Below are positions 7,881 to 16,281 of a DNA stretch of 36,052 nucleotides, one piece after another. The stretch is from Candidatus Latescibacterota bacterium. Its GTDB lineage: Bacteria > Latescibacterota > UBA2968 > UBA8231. The DNA is taken from NCBI GenBank assembly GCA_022827165.1, contig JAJDTN010000366.1, positions 1 through 36,052 on the forward strand, written 5' to 3'. The position numbers were made by a program, and so were the translations under genes. The notes under the pieces were generated by a model. That model ran no database searches. It saw nothing but the letters and a program-made list of their open reading frames with translations, and was not told where the DNA came from. Position 1 is the stretch's first letter. Every line of letters begins with the position of its first letter.

Positions 7881-9502
7881 GGGAAAAGTGGCCGCCTCCC
7901 CCGTGCCTGCACCCGGGCGAGCCCGGCCTCCGCTTCGGCGTGATCCGGCGCCAGGGAGAGGAGCCGGCGGTAGTCCCTGGCCGCCTCCCGCGGCCGGCCC
8001 AACCCCTCCAGGGCGCGGGCCCGTCCCAGGAGGGCGCCGCGGTGGCCGCGATTCAGGCTCAGAGCCCCGCTGAAGGCGAGGGCCGCCTTCCTCATCTCTC
8101 CCCTGCGCGCCTCGAGGAGGCCGAGGTTGACCAGGGCCCGCAGGTTCTCGGGCCGCACCACCAGGGCCTCCCGGTAGAGGGCGACGGCGCCCCTCAGGTC
8201 TCCCTGGCGGGCATGCCAGGCGCCCAGATTCTCCAGGGCCCGGGCGTTCCGTGGAAAACGGCTTGTCACGGCGGTGAACAGGGCGCCGTCATCCCGCCAG
8301 TCGCTCGCCCTGGCCTCGACGCGCAGGATCCACAGGCCGGCCACCAGGCAGAGCGCGGCAGCGGCCCCCCGGCGCCGCGCCGCCGGGCCCTGGAGCAGAC
8401 GCTCGGCGGCGAGACCGGCGGCCAGGGCGACGGGGTAGAACCCGGCGTACACGTATCGCTCTGCCATGGCGCTCGGGGCCAGCACCAGGAGGTTGGAAAC
8501 CGGCAGCCAGGCCAGCAGGAAGGCACCGGCTGCAAAGGCGGCCATGCCCTCCTGGCGGCGGACGGCCACCGCCAGGCCGATCAGGACCGCCAGGCCGGCG
8601 TAGAGCCAGGGGTCGCGGAGCCCGCTCAGGGGGATGGAGTCGAAGGAGTAATCCGCCGACAGGTGGAGGGGGAAGACGACGAGCGAGGCGTAGCGCCCCA
8701 GGACCGCCACCGCCGTGGCCCAGCGATCCACCGGCCCGGCGGAGGCCAGGAAGTTGGCGCTCTCGGGGGGCCCCGCTCCCCCGGCGATCACGACCGTCCG
8801 CAGGACGAGGGCCGCGGCCAGGGCGGCCAGGTAACCGGGATGCCGCCGCAGCCAGTCGAGGCCGTTCCGCGCCAGCGGAGTCCGAGCCCCGGACGCGGGC
8901 CGGCAGCGGTCCAGCCACCAGGCGGCGACAGGCAGCAGGGCGCCGGTCTCCTTGGCCAGCGGCGCCAGGGCGCAGCAGCCGATGGCCAGCCACCGCCAGC
9001 CGCGGGCCGAGCCCGCCCCGGGCCGGGCCCGCAGGTGGGCGCCCAGCCCGAGGAGCACCAGCCCGGCCGCGAGCAGGTCGGCGCGCGCCGAGATCCAGTA
9101 GACGACCCCCGACTGCAGGGGGTGCAGCCCGAAGACCAGGGCCGCGATCCAGGCGGCGCGCCCCCCGGCGAGGGGCCGGGCCAGCCACCAGACCAGCCAC
9201 GTCACCGCGCCGTGGAGGAGGACGTTGGTGAGGTGGAAACCGGCGGCACGATCGCCCCAGAGGGCGTGGTCGGCGGCGATGGAAATCAGCGCCAGGGGCC
9301 GGTAGAGGTCGAGCCCGGCCCAGTTGCCCAGCACCAGGGCGCGCAGGTCGAAGCCGCGGATCTCGGTGCTGCCCAGGTACGCGGAGTCGTCGAAGACGAA
9401 CCCGTTCGCCAGGCTGCCGGCGTAGACGAGACAGGTCAGGGCGGCGGCGGCCCCCGGCGCGAGCGCGGTTGAGAGCCCTCGGAGTCCCCGTATATTCGTC
9501 AT
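7877..9502 (-). CDS. TMTC-like membrane glycosyltransferase with C-terminal TPRs
   Basis: This 541-residue protein has around ten hydrophobic segments over the first ~400 residues, then three or four TPRs (ALENLGAWHARQGDLRGAVA; ALVNLGLLEARRGEMRKAAL). The first periplasmic loop carries NGFVFDDSAYL, the double-Asp motif of TMTC-type GT-C enzymes; in eukaryotes these transfer mannose to protein Ser/Thr, and bacteria have many uncharacterised homologues with the same membrane-plus-TPR layout. Further conserved-looking blocks are YRPLALIS and GVVYWISARADLL. Start ATG 9502 has only a weak purine-rich upstream run (AAAGGGG). It diverges from the parvulin operon with 35 bp between the start codons. 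A protein glycosylation role fits the neighbouring secreted proteins but is inferred. Confidence 0.8.
   Translation of the reverse strand: MTNIRGLRGLSTALAPGAAAALTCLVYAGSLANGFVFDDSAYLGSTEIRGFDLRALVLGNWAGLDLYRPLALISIAADHALWGDRAAGFHLTNVLLHGAVTWLVWWLARPLAGGRAAWIAALVFGLHPLQSGVVYWISARADLLAAGLVLLGLGAHLRARPGAGSARGWRWLAIGCCALAPLAKETGALLPVAAWWLDRCRPASGARTPLARNGLDWLRRHPGYLAALAAALVLRTVVIAGGAGPPESANFLASAGPVDRWATAVAVLGRYASLVVFPLHLSADYSFDSIPLSGLRDPWLYAGLAVLIGLAVAVRRQEGMAAFAAGAFLLAWLPVSNLLVLAPSAMAERYVYAGFYPVALAAGLAAERLLQGPAARRRGAAAALCLVAGLWILRVEARASDWRDDGALFTAVTSRFPRNARALENLGAWHARQGDLRGAVALYREALVVRPENLRALVNLGLLEARRGEMRKAALAFSGALSLNRGHRGALLGRARALEGLGRPREAARDYRRLLSLAPDHAEAEAGLARVQARGRRPLFP
9469..9496 (+). promoter_or_regulatory. 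Sigma70-type promoter for the parvulin/surface-protein operon
   Basis: TTGAGA (9469-9474) and TATATT (9491-9496) are 16 bp apart, each matching 5 of 6 consensus bases. Transcription would start near 9503, giving a leader of about 35 nt. The element lies inside the first codons of the divergent TMTC-like gene, so the two transcripts would overlap by little or nothing. Confidence 0.5.
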
Positions 9503-9525
9503 CCCCTTTCCCAGAATAGAGTTGT

Positions 9526-9529
9526 GGAG
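9526..9529 (+). promoter_or_regulatory. Shine-Dalgarno site that selects the third start of the parvulin gene
   Basis: GGAG at 9526-9529 is 8 nt before ATG 9538. It overlaps the GTG at 9529 and is too close to the ATG at 9532, so of three clustered in-frame starts only 9538 is well placed. Confidence 0.5.
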
Positions 9530-9537
9530 TGATGATC

Positions 9538-11232
9538 ATGCAAAGAGCCGGCAGAGCCGGTGCGGGGCTGCTGACCCTCCTTTTCGGGCTGACGGGCAGC
9601 GGCTGCGGCGAGAGCGGTCCGGCCGTCGTCGCCCGGGTGGCGGAGCGGCCCATCGACGAAGAAGCCCTGCGGCGGTTCGTCATGACCCTGCCTCCGGGGC
9701 TTCGGACCTCGAAGCAGGGACAGGAGGCCCGCCGGGACTACCTGCAGACGCTGATCGACCGCGAGCTCATGCTGCTCGAGGCGGAGGCGCGAAGGCTGGA
9801 CGAGGATCCGCAGCTGCAGCGCCGATTGCGGCGCAAGGTGGAGGACCGGATCCTCGCCCTCTACCGCCGGCGCGAGTTCCCGCCTGCGGAGGTGACCTCC
9901 GACGAGGTCGAGGCCCGCATGCGTGAGATGGGGCTGGACCGGGAGCGCCTGGCGGAGGCGATCCTCGTCCCCTCGGAGGAGGAAGCGCTGCGCATCCGCG
10001 CCGCCCTCTCCGGCGGGCAGCGGTTCGAGGACCTGGGCGCCCCTGGCTCCGGCTCGCAGGGAGACGTTGTGGGCTACCTCAACCGCCTCACGGCGCCGCG
10101 GGCGGGCATCCCGGCGGCGGTCTTCGACACGCTGGCCACCGGGGAGGTCTCCCGGCCCCTGCCGCTGGAGGGCCGCTGGCGCCTGGTCCGCTTCGTCGAC
10201 GACCGCACCTCCACCGAGCCCTCCCTGCGGGACCGCGTGCGGCAGCGGCTTATGCGGGAGGCCCGCCAGGAGATGGAGGACCAGAAGGTCGAGGTGCTGG
10301 CCCGCGAGTTGAACTGGGCCCCGGATGCCGGCGGTATGGCGTTGCTGGCGGGGCTCGACACCGGCAACCGCCGGATCCCGGAGCTGACCCACTCCGAGGC
10401 CCGGGCGCCGCTGTTCACCTTCGAGGGCGGGGTCCGTACGGTGGAGGACTACCTCGATGCGATTCGCGAGCACAAGGTGCGCACCCCCCGGGCCCTGACG
10501 GACAGCGGCTTTGCCGCGGCCCTCGGGCAGCGCCTCCTCCAGGGCCGCGCCCTGTTGCTCATCGACGCCGAACGCCTTGATCTCGGCGAGGAGCCGGAGA
10601 TCGTCCAGTGGCGGGACCAGGTGCAGCGCGAACAGCTGCTGCAGGCCCTGCGCTCGCAGATTGTCGACGGCGCCGACTCCATGGCCACCGGTGAGCGGGT
10701 GCGGACCTACTACGACGAGCACCGGGAGAGCTTCCGCCTGCCCGAGGAGGTCTGTTTCGACGAGATCCTGTTCCCGAGCCGCGAGGAGGCCGAGGAGGTT
10801 CTCGGCCAGATCGACGACGACGTCCAACTGCTCGATCTCTCCCGACTCAGGGGCAACAAGATCCGGAAGCGCCGGGCCGACGGCCTGCTCTGCGCCAACA
10901 GCATGTCCCGGCAGGTGCTTCCCGGGCTCTGGTCCGCCCTGGAGGATGCGCCTGTCGGCGTGGTGACGGGACCGGTATCGCTGCTGCAGGGCAGGGCCTG
11001 GGTGTTGATCAAGGTCGTCCGCAGGGAGCCGGAGAGGTTCCAGAGCTTCGACGAGGCCCGGCCGCGGGCCCGGGCCTCGCTTCTGGCCGGCCTCCAGCGG
11101 CAGCTTTTCGAGGACTGGCTGGCGACCGAGAGAGGGCGCCGGCAGGGGGAGATCGAGGTCTTCGATGACCGTCTCGGGGCCGCCCTCCCGGAGGCCCTGC
11201 TGGCGAACCTCGTCCCTGAGGACGAAGCGTGA
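9538..11232 (+). CDS. Parvulin-type peptidyl-prolyl isomerase, two domains, probable lipoprotein
   Basis: The 564-residue product begins with a short basic region, a hydrophobic stretch and SGSGC-like GSGCGES, suggesting a lipoprotein, though the lipobox is imperfect (Gly at -3). A SurA/PrsA-like N-terminal chaperone region follows (VARVAERPIDEEALRRFV; DYLQTLIDRELMLLEAEARR). A parvulin domain lies at about residues 125-220 (AILVPSEEEALRIRAALSGG, then GDVVGYL and VFDTLATGEVSRPL), and a second, more diverged copy at about 390-520 (CFDEILFPSREEAEEVLG; VVTGPVSLLQGRAWVLIKV). Parvulins assist folding of exported proteins at prolyl bonds. It is first in an operon whose next product is a large secreted protein, its likely client. 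Compared with SurA the second domain lacks clear active-site conservation, so chaperoning may dominate. Confidence 0.85.
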   Translation: MQRAGRAGAGLLTLLFGLTGSGCGESGPAVVARVAERPIDEEALRRFVMTLPPGLRTSKQGQEARRDYLQTLIDRELMLLEAEARRLDEDPQLQRRLRRKVEDRILALYRRREFPPAEVTSDEVEARMREMGLDRERLAEAILVPSEEEALRIRAALSGGQRFEDLGAPGSGSQGDVVGYLNRLTAPRAGIPAAVFDTLATGEVSRPLPLEGRWRLVRFVDDRTSTEPSLRDRVRQRLMREARQEMEDQKVEVLARELNWAPDAGGMALLAGLDTGNRRIPELTHSEARAPLFTFEGGVRTVEDYLDAIREHKVRTPRALTDSGFAAALGQRLLQGRALLLIDAERLDLGEEPEIVQWRDQVQREQLLQALRSQIVDGADSMATGERVRTYYDEHRESFRLPEEVCFDEILFPSREEAEEVLGQIDDDVQLLDLSRLRGNKIRKRRADGLLCANSMSRQVLPGLWSALEDAPVGVVTGPVSLLQGRAWVLIKVVRREPERFQSFDEARPRARASLLAGLQRQLFEDWLATERGRRQGEIEVFDDRLGAALPEALLANLVPEDEA

Positions 11233-11306
11233 CCGGGGGGACTCCATGTGTTACATTCCCGGCGCCTTCAGCCACCGCCGCGCCGGGTTGCCGAGGCGCG
11301 GCCTGC

Positions 11307-11310
11307 GAGG
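11307..11310 (+). promoter_or_regulatory. Shine-Dalgarno site deciding the start of the large surface protein
   Basis: GAGG at 11307-11310 lies 10 nt before ATG 11321, which begins a compact signal peptide. The earlier in-frame ATG at 11246 would add an Arg-rich 25-residue extension, and the one at 11165 lies inside the previous gene. Confidence 0.4.
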
Positions 11311-11320
11311 ATGCTTGCCG

Positions 11321-14300
11321 ATGAGACGTCGAGCCTTTGGATGGGGGGGCTGGTGGGGGGTCATCGCCATGGGAGCCGGCCTCGGGTCTGCCACCGGGGC
11401 GGGAGCCGCCGACGGGTTCCGGATCAGCGGGGACCGCATCATCATCGACCGGTCCGAGGACTGGGGCGCCTGGCGCCGGCCGAGCCACGCGACCGAGATC
11501 GACCCGGAGGGCGGATTCGTTCGCCCCTTGCTGGTTCGCAAGCGGATCGACGCCATCCCCGGCATGGACCAGTTCACGAGCCTCATCGGCGACCAGAGGG
11601 CCCTCGACAAGCTGGCCAAGGACGTCAACCGGGAGGGAGGGGCCATGCCTCTGAACATCCGCTCCCAGGCGGCCTCGGTGGCCGGCGTCCCCATCGTGCA
11701 CCTCAAGGACAACGAGAAGAAGGGCATCAAGGCCGGAGACCCGATCGAGTGGTTCTATTACTACGGCGGCATCCGCTACACGCCGCGCAATGCCGAGTCG
11801 GCCACCAACATCCTCGACGGCGATCCCTCCACCTACTGGGAGCCGACGACCCTGATCTCCGAAGGGGAGTGGCTGGACCTGCCCCAGTCCAAGCGCGGCC
11901 CCAAGATCTTCCTCGCTCCGGATGAGGGAGGGGAGCTGACGCGGGTCGACTCGCTGGCCTGGGCCGCGGCGTCCGCCGGACGTCGGCAGGTGGAGTTTCA
12001 CAGCCACGACCTGGACGAGTGGTACGTCGACATCGAGCTCGGCAGGGTCCTGCCGGTGCGGTTCATCGTGCTGCGCTTCGCCGACCCCGAGGTGGGCGAG
12101 CCCTTCCGCCAGTTCCGCATCCTCGGCACGCCCTCGCACCGGCGCGACGCCTCCCTTGGGCTGATCGCCCGCACCAACACCCCGAACGAGGACCACCAGG
12201 TCGTCACCTTCGAGGTCGGCTCGGGTCCGGCGATCCCGGAGGTGGGCTCCGACGCCGTGGTCGATTTCGATTCCCCGGGCGGCTACCTGCAGCTCTCCCG
12301 CCTGCGCATCGCCGTCACCGACAGCCGCTTCGACCGCTTCCGCCGGCTGGCCTCGGAGGAGGAGTACCTGTCCCTGCCCCTGGAGGACCGCGGCAGCATC
12401 GAGTACCACATCCTGAACACCGCCGGGACCGAGACCCGGGTGGCCAGGGAGGTCTACGACAAGGTCGACGACGAACGCAAGGGCTCTCTCTTCTACTACC
12501 AGCGCGAACGCCCGCGGCTGGCCGATATCGAGGTCTGGACGCAGGGGGACAACATCTCCCTCGGCGTGATCGACGGCGGCGGCAGCGTCGCCCTGACGGG
12601 GAGCCGCGTCGCCGCCCCGGGTTTCGACGGTCTCCACGAGACCCAATACCTGCAGCTCGTGTGGTCCTCGGATCCCCGCTACCACGACCGGGGCATCCTG
12701 AACCTCGACCTGGGGGCCCGCTTCTGGCTCGACTTCTTCCGCATGGTTGGCTGGTTCAACGGCGTCGACGAGGTCGTCACCTGGATCTCCGACGGCAGCC
12801 GCGACCCGAACGGCAACCTGCGCTTCACCGAGATCGACCGCGATCCGAGCGGGCAGGGGCGCAACGACCTCCAGATCTCCCTGTCGGAGCCGGCGCCGGT
12901 GCGCTACATACGCACCCAGATCTTCTCCGACGCACCGGGCCGGGCAGGCGGATACAACACCGGCGACCGCATCCGGGAGTTCCAGATCTACGGCGAGGGC
13001 TATCCCTCCCAGGTAACCCTAACCTCTCCGATCATCGAGCTGCCGAGCGCGACCTTTCTCGGCGCCATCTCCTGGGAGGCGGAGGTGCCGGACCCGGAAT
13101 TGGTCGACGCGGAGATCCGCACCCGCACCGGCGACCGCCTGGTGGACGTGACCGAGTACTACGGCAGCGGCGGCGAGCCCAAGACCGAGGACGAGTACAA
13201 CAAGCTTCCCACCAGCTTCAAGGGTCCCATCGTGCCCCGGCGGGTCCCCGGGGGCGGCTGGAGCTCCTGGAGCCAGCGCTACCTGACCCCCGGCCAGCGC
13301 GTGACCTCGCCGAGCCCGAGAAGGTACCTGCAGATCCAGGCGCGGCTGCTGTCGCAGACGCCGGATCTCGCCGCCACCCTGCGCTCCATCGAGGTGGAGC
13401 TGCTGCCGCCGGCGGCCGCCAGCTCCCTGGCCGAGGTGTGGCCCTCGGAGGCGACGCCGGGCCACATGGAGGTCTTCGAACTCTTCGTGCGGCCCACCTT
13501 CATCGAGGAGGATCCGGACGGCGAGCCGAGCAGCCGTTTCGACGAGGTCCTGGTCGACGCCGACCCGATCCAGGAGTTCGAACTGCTCCACATCACCATC
13601 GGCGCCGACGGAGACATGGAGGACGGCGGCACGGCCCAGCAGTTCTCGGAGCCGGCGTCGCGGACCGATCCGGACACCGGGGCTCCGACGAACTGGTTCG
13701 AGGGCGACGCCGGCCCCTTCCTGGCCCTCCTCGACCCCTCCTCGGGCGACACCCTCAAGGTGCTGCAGGGAGGCCTGCCGGGGATCCCCGCGCCGGATCC
13801 GGAGGAGGCTTCCCGGGTGCTGCTGAGACTGCCGCGGAGGGTGGCCTCCCTGCCCGTGGGCGACGGCGATCGGCTCTTCTACCGGAAGATCCTCGAGGTC
13901 GACGAAGAGGTGCCGGTGGACGAGGACGGCCGCATCCTGAAGGAGCTGACCTACCTGGGCCTGCCCATCGAGCAGCGGGGGAAGATCCTGTACTTCCAGA
14001 TCACCGGGCACACCGACGAGGGCGACCCCCTCCAGGAAGCAGTGGAAGAGTTCGACTACCGGGCCCTGCCGGACTCCACCAAGGGAGAGGTACGCTACTT
14101 CCGCAAGCTCGTCGGCTCCGGGGGGGAGTTCCCCTACGACCGCGAGGGGGTGCGCCTCACCGAAGCCGCGTACAACCAGTTGCCGCAGGCCGAGCGAGGG
14201 CGCGTGCAGGCCGCTGGCGAGCTGGTCCGCATCGCTTTCCGCGCCAAGGTGCTGCTCAACGGAACAACCCTCGACGTGGCCATCCGCGACTCCGATGGGG

Positions 14301-14710
14301 GCAGCGGCTGGCAGAGGGTCGACCCGGGGAACGCAACCCTCCTGCAGCCGGGAGACGGCCTCAGCATCGCCGTTCCCATCAGCCCGCAGGTGGTGCGCGG
14401 CATCGAGGTCGAGCCGAGGACGTTCACCCCCAACGGCGACGGCATCAACGACCTCACCGAGGTCCGGTTCTCGGTGGGCAACGTCAACGTGGCGCGCCCC
14501 GTGGAGGTGCGGATCCACGACCTCAGCGGGCGCCTGGTGTGGCGGGAGAAGCGCCTCACCTTCGGCGACCAGCGCTTCCAGTGGGACGGCTCCGACGGCT
14601 CCGGCAACCGCGTCGCTCCGGGCCTGTACCTGTGCCGCGTGGTGGTCGACGTCGACGCCGCCGGCGCCTCGAGAAAGGCTGACCAACGGCTCATCGCCGT
14701 CGCCTACTGA
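11321..14710 (+). CDS. Large secreted discoidin-like/FlgD-Ig surface protein with YxxLPxxx(K/R)G insertions
   Basis: From ATG 11321 the product is 1129 residues. MRRRAFGWGGWWGVIAMGAG through AGAA is a signal peptide. Near residue 165 the segment NILDGDPSTYWEP is typical of discoidin/F5-F8-type-C-like domains, and LADIEVWTQGDN and IREFQIYGEGY resemble strand ends of such domains. A GGWSSWSQRYLTPGQ block is shared with the paralogue at the window start. The C-terminus is a FlgD/CHU_C Ig domain (RTFTPNGDGIND, HDLSGRLVW, WDGSDGSGNRVAPGLY). Seven copies of a motif of form (E/D)xYxxLPxxx(K/R)Gx(I/V) occur near residues 183, 348, 377, 625, 875, 910 and 948. It follows the parvulin gene by 88 bp. It probably acts on the cell surface in adhesion or structure; no catalytic motif was seen. 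Confidence 0.85.
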   Translation: MRRRAFGWGGWWGVIAMGAGLGSATGAGAADGFRISGDRIIIDRSEDWGAWRRPSHATEIDPEGGFVRPLLVRKRIDAIPGMDQFTSLIGDQRALDKLAKDVNREGGAMPLNIRSQAASVAGVPIVHLKDNEKKGIKAGDPIEWFYYYGGIRYTPRNAESATNILDGDPSTYWEPTTLISEGEWLDLPQSKRGPKIFLAPDEGGELTRVDSLAWAAASAGRRQVEFHSHDLDEWYVDIELGRVLPVRFIVLRFADPEVGEPFRQFRILGTPSHRRDASLGLIARTNTPNEDHQVVTFEVGSGPAIPEVGSDAVVDFDSPGGYLQLSRLRIAVTDSRFDRFRRLASEEEYLSLPLEDRGSIEYHILNTAGTETRVAREVYDKVDDERKGSLFYYQRERPRLADIEVWTQGDNISLGVIDGGGSVALTGSRVAAPGFDGLHETQYLQLVWSSDPRYHDRGILNLDLGARFWLDFFRMVGWFNGVDEVVTWISDGSRDPNGNLRFTEIDRDPSGQGRNDLQISLSEPAPVRYIRTQIFSDAPGRAGGYNTGDRIREFQIYGEGYPSQVTLTSPIIELPSATFLGAISWEAEVPDPELVDAEIRTRTGDRLVDVTEYYGSGGEPKTEDEYNKLPTSFKGPIVPRRVPGGGWSSWSQRYLTPGQRVTSPSPRRYLQIQARLLSQTPDLAATLRSIEVELLPPAAASSLAEVWPSEATPGHMEVFELFVRPTFIEEDPDGEPSSRFDEVLVDADPIQEFELLHITIGADGDMEDGGTAQQFSEPASRTDPDTGAPTNWFEGDAGPFLALLDPSSGDTLKVLQGGLPGIPAPDPEEASRVLLRLPRRVASLPVGDGDRLFYRKILEVDEEVPVDEDGRILKELTYLGLPIEQRGKILYFQITGHTDEGDPLQEAVEEFDYRALPDSTKGEVRYFRKLVGSGGEFPYDREGVRLTEAAYNQLPQAERGRVQAAGELVRIAFRAKVLLNGTTLDVAIRDSDGGSGWQRVDPGNATLLQPGDGLSIAVPISPQVVRGIEVEPRTFTPNGDGINDLTEVRFSVGNVNVARPVEVRIHDLSGRLVWREKRLTFGDQRFQWDGSDGSGNRVAPGLYLCRVVVDVDAAGASRKADQRLIAVAY
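13877..14221 (+). repeat. 115-residue tandem insertion of three ~35-residue modules
   Basis: Three consecutive units are encoded here, each a short Tyr/Phe-rich strand (LFYRK, ILYFQ, VRYFR), a Gly/acidic turn, then a helix-like (E/T)xxxYxxLPxxx(K/R)G segment at 13943-13981, 14048-14086 and 14162-14200. Flanking residues DRL and LVRIAFRAKVLL align with QRLVKIDFRSRVLL of the paralogue at 2-1687, which has no insertion at this point. Single or paired copies recur at 11867-11899, 12362-12394, 12449-12484 and 13193-13225. The repeat is visible at protein level, not as near-identical DNA. Confidence 0.7.
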
Positions 14711-16281
14711 TACCCCGGCTCTCCCGGGCCAACCTGCTGGCCCTGCTGGGGGGCTTCGGCGTCATCGGGCTGGCGGAACTCGGCCTCCGGGCGGTCGGTT
14801 ACGGCCCGCCGAACCGCCTCTTCCTGCTCGACGAGACCACGGGATCCTACAAGGCCAACCCCGAGGTCACGCACCGCTTCTTCCCGCCCCATCTGCGCCG
14901 CCGGCCGGTGGCCCTCGACTTCTTCGCCGGCAAGCCGCCGGACACGGTGCGCATCTTCGCCCTCGGCGGCTCAACCCTCGTGGGGTTCCCCAACGCCCCC
15001 GGCCTCGACTTCCCGCGCTTCCTGCAACTCATGCTCGGCGATGCCTTTCCGGACCGGGGGTTCGAGGTCGTCAACTGCGGGATCACCGCGGTCAACAGCC
15101 ACTGCGTCCTCGACTTCGCGCGCGAGGTCCTCGACTACGATCCCGACCTGCTCGTCGTCTACATGGGCCACAACGAGTTCGTCGGACCCTACGGCCCGAC
15201 GACGCCCTTCGTCCGTCTGGGCCAGGAGCGATCGCTGATCCGGGCACACATGCGACTGCAGGGGTTCAGGCTCCTCCACGGCGCCAAGGAGGTGTTCTTC
15301 AGTCTGTCCTCGCTGGCCGGTAGGGAGCCGCCCCGCTTCGGCCTCCACTTGGTGACCGACCAGATCGACTGGACCGACGACAGCTACGGGAGCACCGTGG
15401 ACAACTACCGCGCCAACCTCGACGACCTGGCGGAGGCAGCCGCCGACAGGGGCGTCCCGGTCCTGCTGGGGACCCTGGCGTCCAACCTCGCCGGAATCTA
15501 TCCCCTGCGGTCGGACTGCGGCGGCGAGCTCGGCGGCCCGGAGCTGGCGGCCGAGGCGGACGACCTCCTCCGTCAGGGCCGGCCGGAGCGGGTGCGGACC
15601 CTGGCCAGGGAAGCGCTGAGGAGGTCTCCCTACTGCGCCGCCGCCCACTTCGAGCTGGCCCGGCTGCTGAGGATGGAGGGGAGAGACCGCGAGGCCCTGG
15701 CCTCCTACGCACTCGCCCGCGACCAGGACCGGGTGCCCTTCCGCGCGCCGTCGGTCTTCAACGAGGTCGTGCGCGAGACCGGCCGCCGCCACGCCAACGT
15801 GATCGTCGCCGACGTGGAGGCCGCCTTCGCCGCCGCCTCTCCAGGCCGCATCGTCGGGGACGAGCTGATGACCGACTACCTGCACCCCACCGCCTACGGC
15901 CACTACCTGCTGGCCCGGACCCTGGTCGAGCAGATGGCCGCCCGCGGTCCGGCTTCCGCCTGGGGGCCGCCGCGGCCGGCGGCCGGGTTCGAGTCCTGCC
16001 GGGACCGCCTCGGGTACACCCGGCTCGCCGACGCCCTCGCCCGCAACGACCTGATCTACTTCCTGCGCAACATGCCCTACCTCTCGCCGCCGCCGCTGCT
16101 GCGCGAACGCGTGGCCGGACTGATCCAGGAGCAGCTGGCCCTGTTCACGCGCCTGACCCCCGCCGACCGGGAGCGCTTCCGCCGCGCCGGGGGGCTCGCC
16201 TTCCTGCGCAAGGCCGTCTCCTACGTCCCGCCGCGGCGCCTCCCCGGGCTCGACGCCGCCCTGCGGCGCCTGGGTGCCTGA
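14707..16281 (+). CDS. SGNH/GDSL-type hydrolase with central TPR-like region, non-canonical start
   Basis: SGNH blocks are clear: GGSTLVGFP (Ser89), a Gly in VVNCGITAVNS, GHNE (Asn156) and DYLH (Asp390, His393), the catalytic set of GDSL esterases/acetylhydrolases. A TPR-like helical segment (LLRQGRPERVRTLAREALRR and following) is inserted before the last block. The N-terminus has a membrane anchor (LLALLGGFGVIGLAELGLRA) and a typical TNP/FFPP-like stretch (YKANPEVTHRFFPP) needed for the family. The first ordinary start, GTG 14908, would remove these 67 residues, and the frame upstream is open back to 14683 with no ATG, GTG or TTG. I therefore place the start at CTG 14707, overlapping the previous stop; ATA 14710 is also possible. 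Numbering assumes CTG. It probably edits acyl groups on an envelope substrate. Confidence 0.8.
   Translation: MIPRLSRANLLALLGGFGVIGLAELGLRAVGYGPPNRLFLLDETTGSYKANPEVTHRFFPPHLRRRPVALDFFAGKPPDTVRIFALGGSTLVGFPNAPGLDFPRFLQLMLGDAFPDRGFEVVNCGITAVNSHCVLDFAREVLDYDPDLLVVYMGHNEFVGPYGPTTPFVRLGQERSLIRAHMRLQGFRLLHGAKEVFFSLSSLAGREPPRFGLHLVTDQIDWTDDSYGSTVDNYRANLDDLAEAAADRGVPVLLGTLASNLAGIYPLRSDCGGELGGPELAAEADDLLRQGRPERVRTLAREALRRSPYCAAAHFELARLLRMEGRDREALASYALARDQDRVPFRAPSVFNEVVRETGRRHANVIVADVEAAFAAASPGRIVGDELMTDYLHPTAYGHYLLARTLVEQMAARGPASAWGPPRPAAGFESCRDRLGYTRLADALARNDLIYFLRNMPYLSPPPLLRERVAGLIQEQLALFTRLTPADRERFRRAGGLAFLRKAVSYVPPRRLPGLDAALRRLGA

Noticed and set aside
9499..11247. Long minus-strand open frame opposite the parvulin gene (similar ones at 13019-14686 and 17264-19420)
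   Set aside because: High GC removes stop codons; the translations are low-complexity and Gly/Arg/Asp-rich without family motifs, while the plus strand encodes clear domains.
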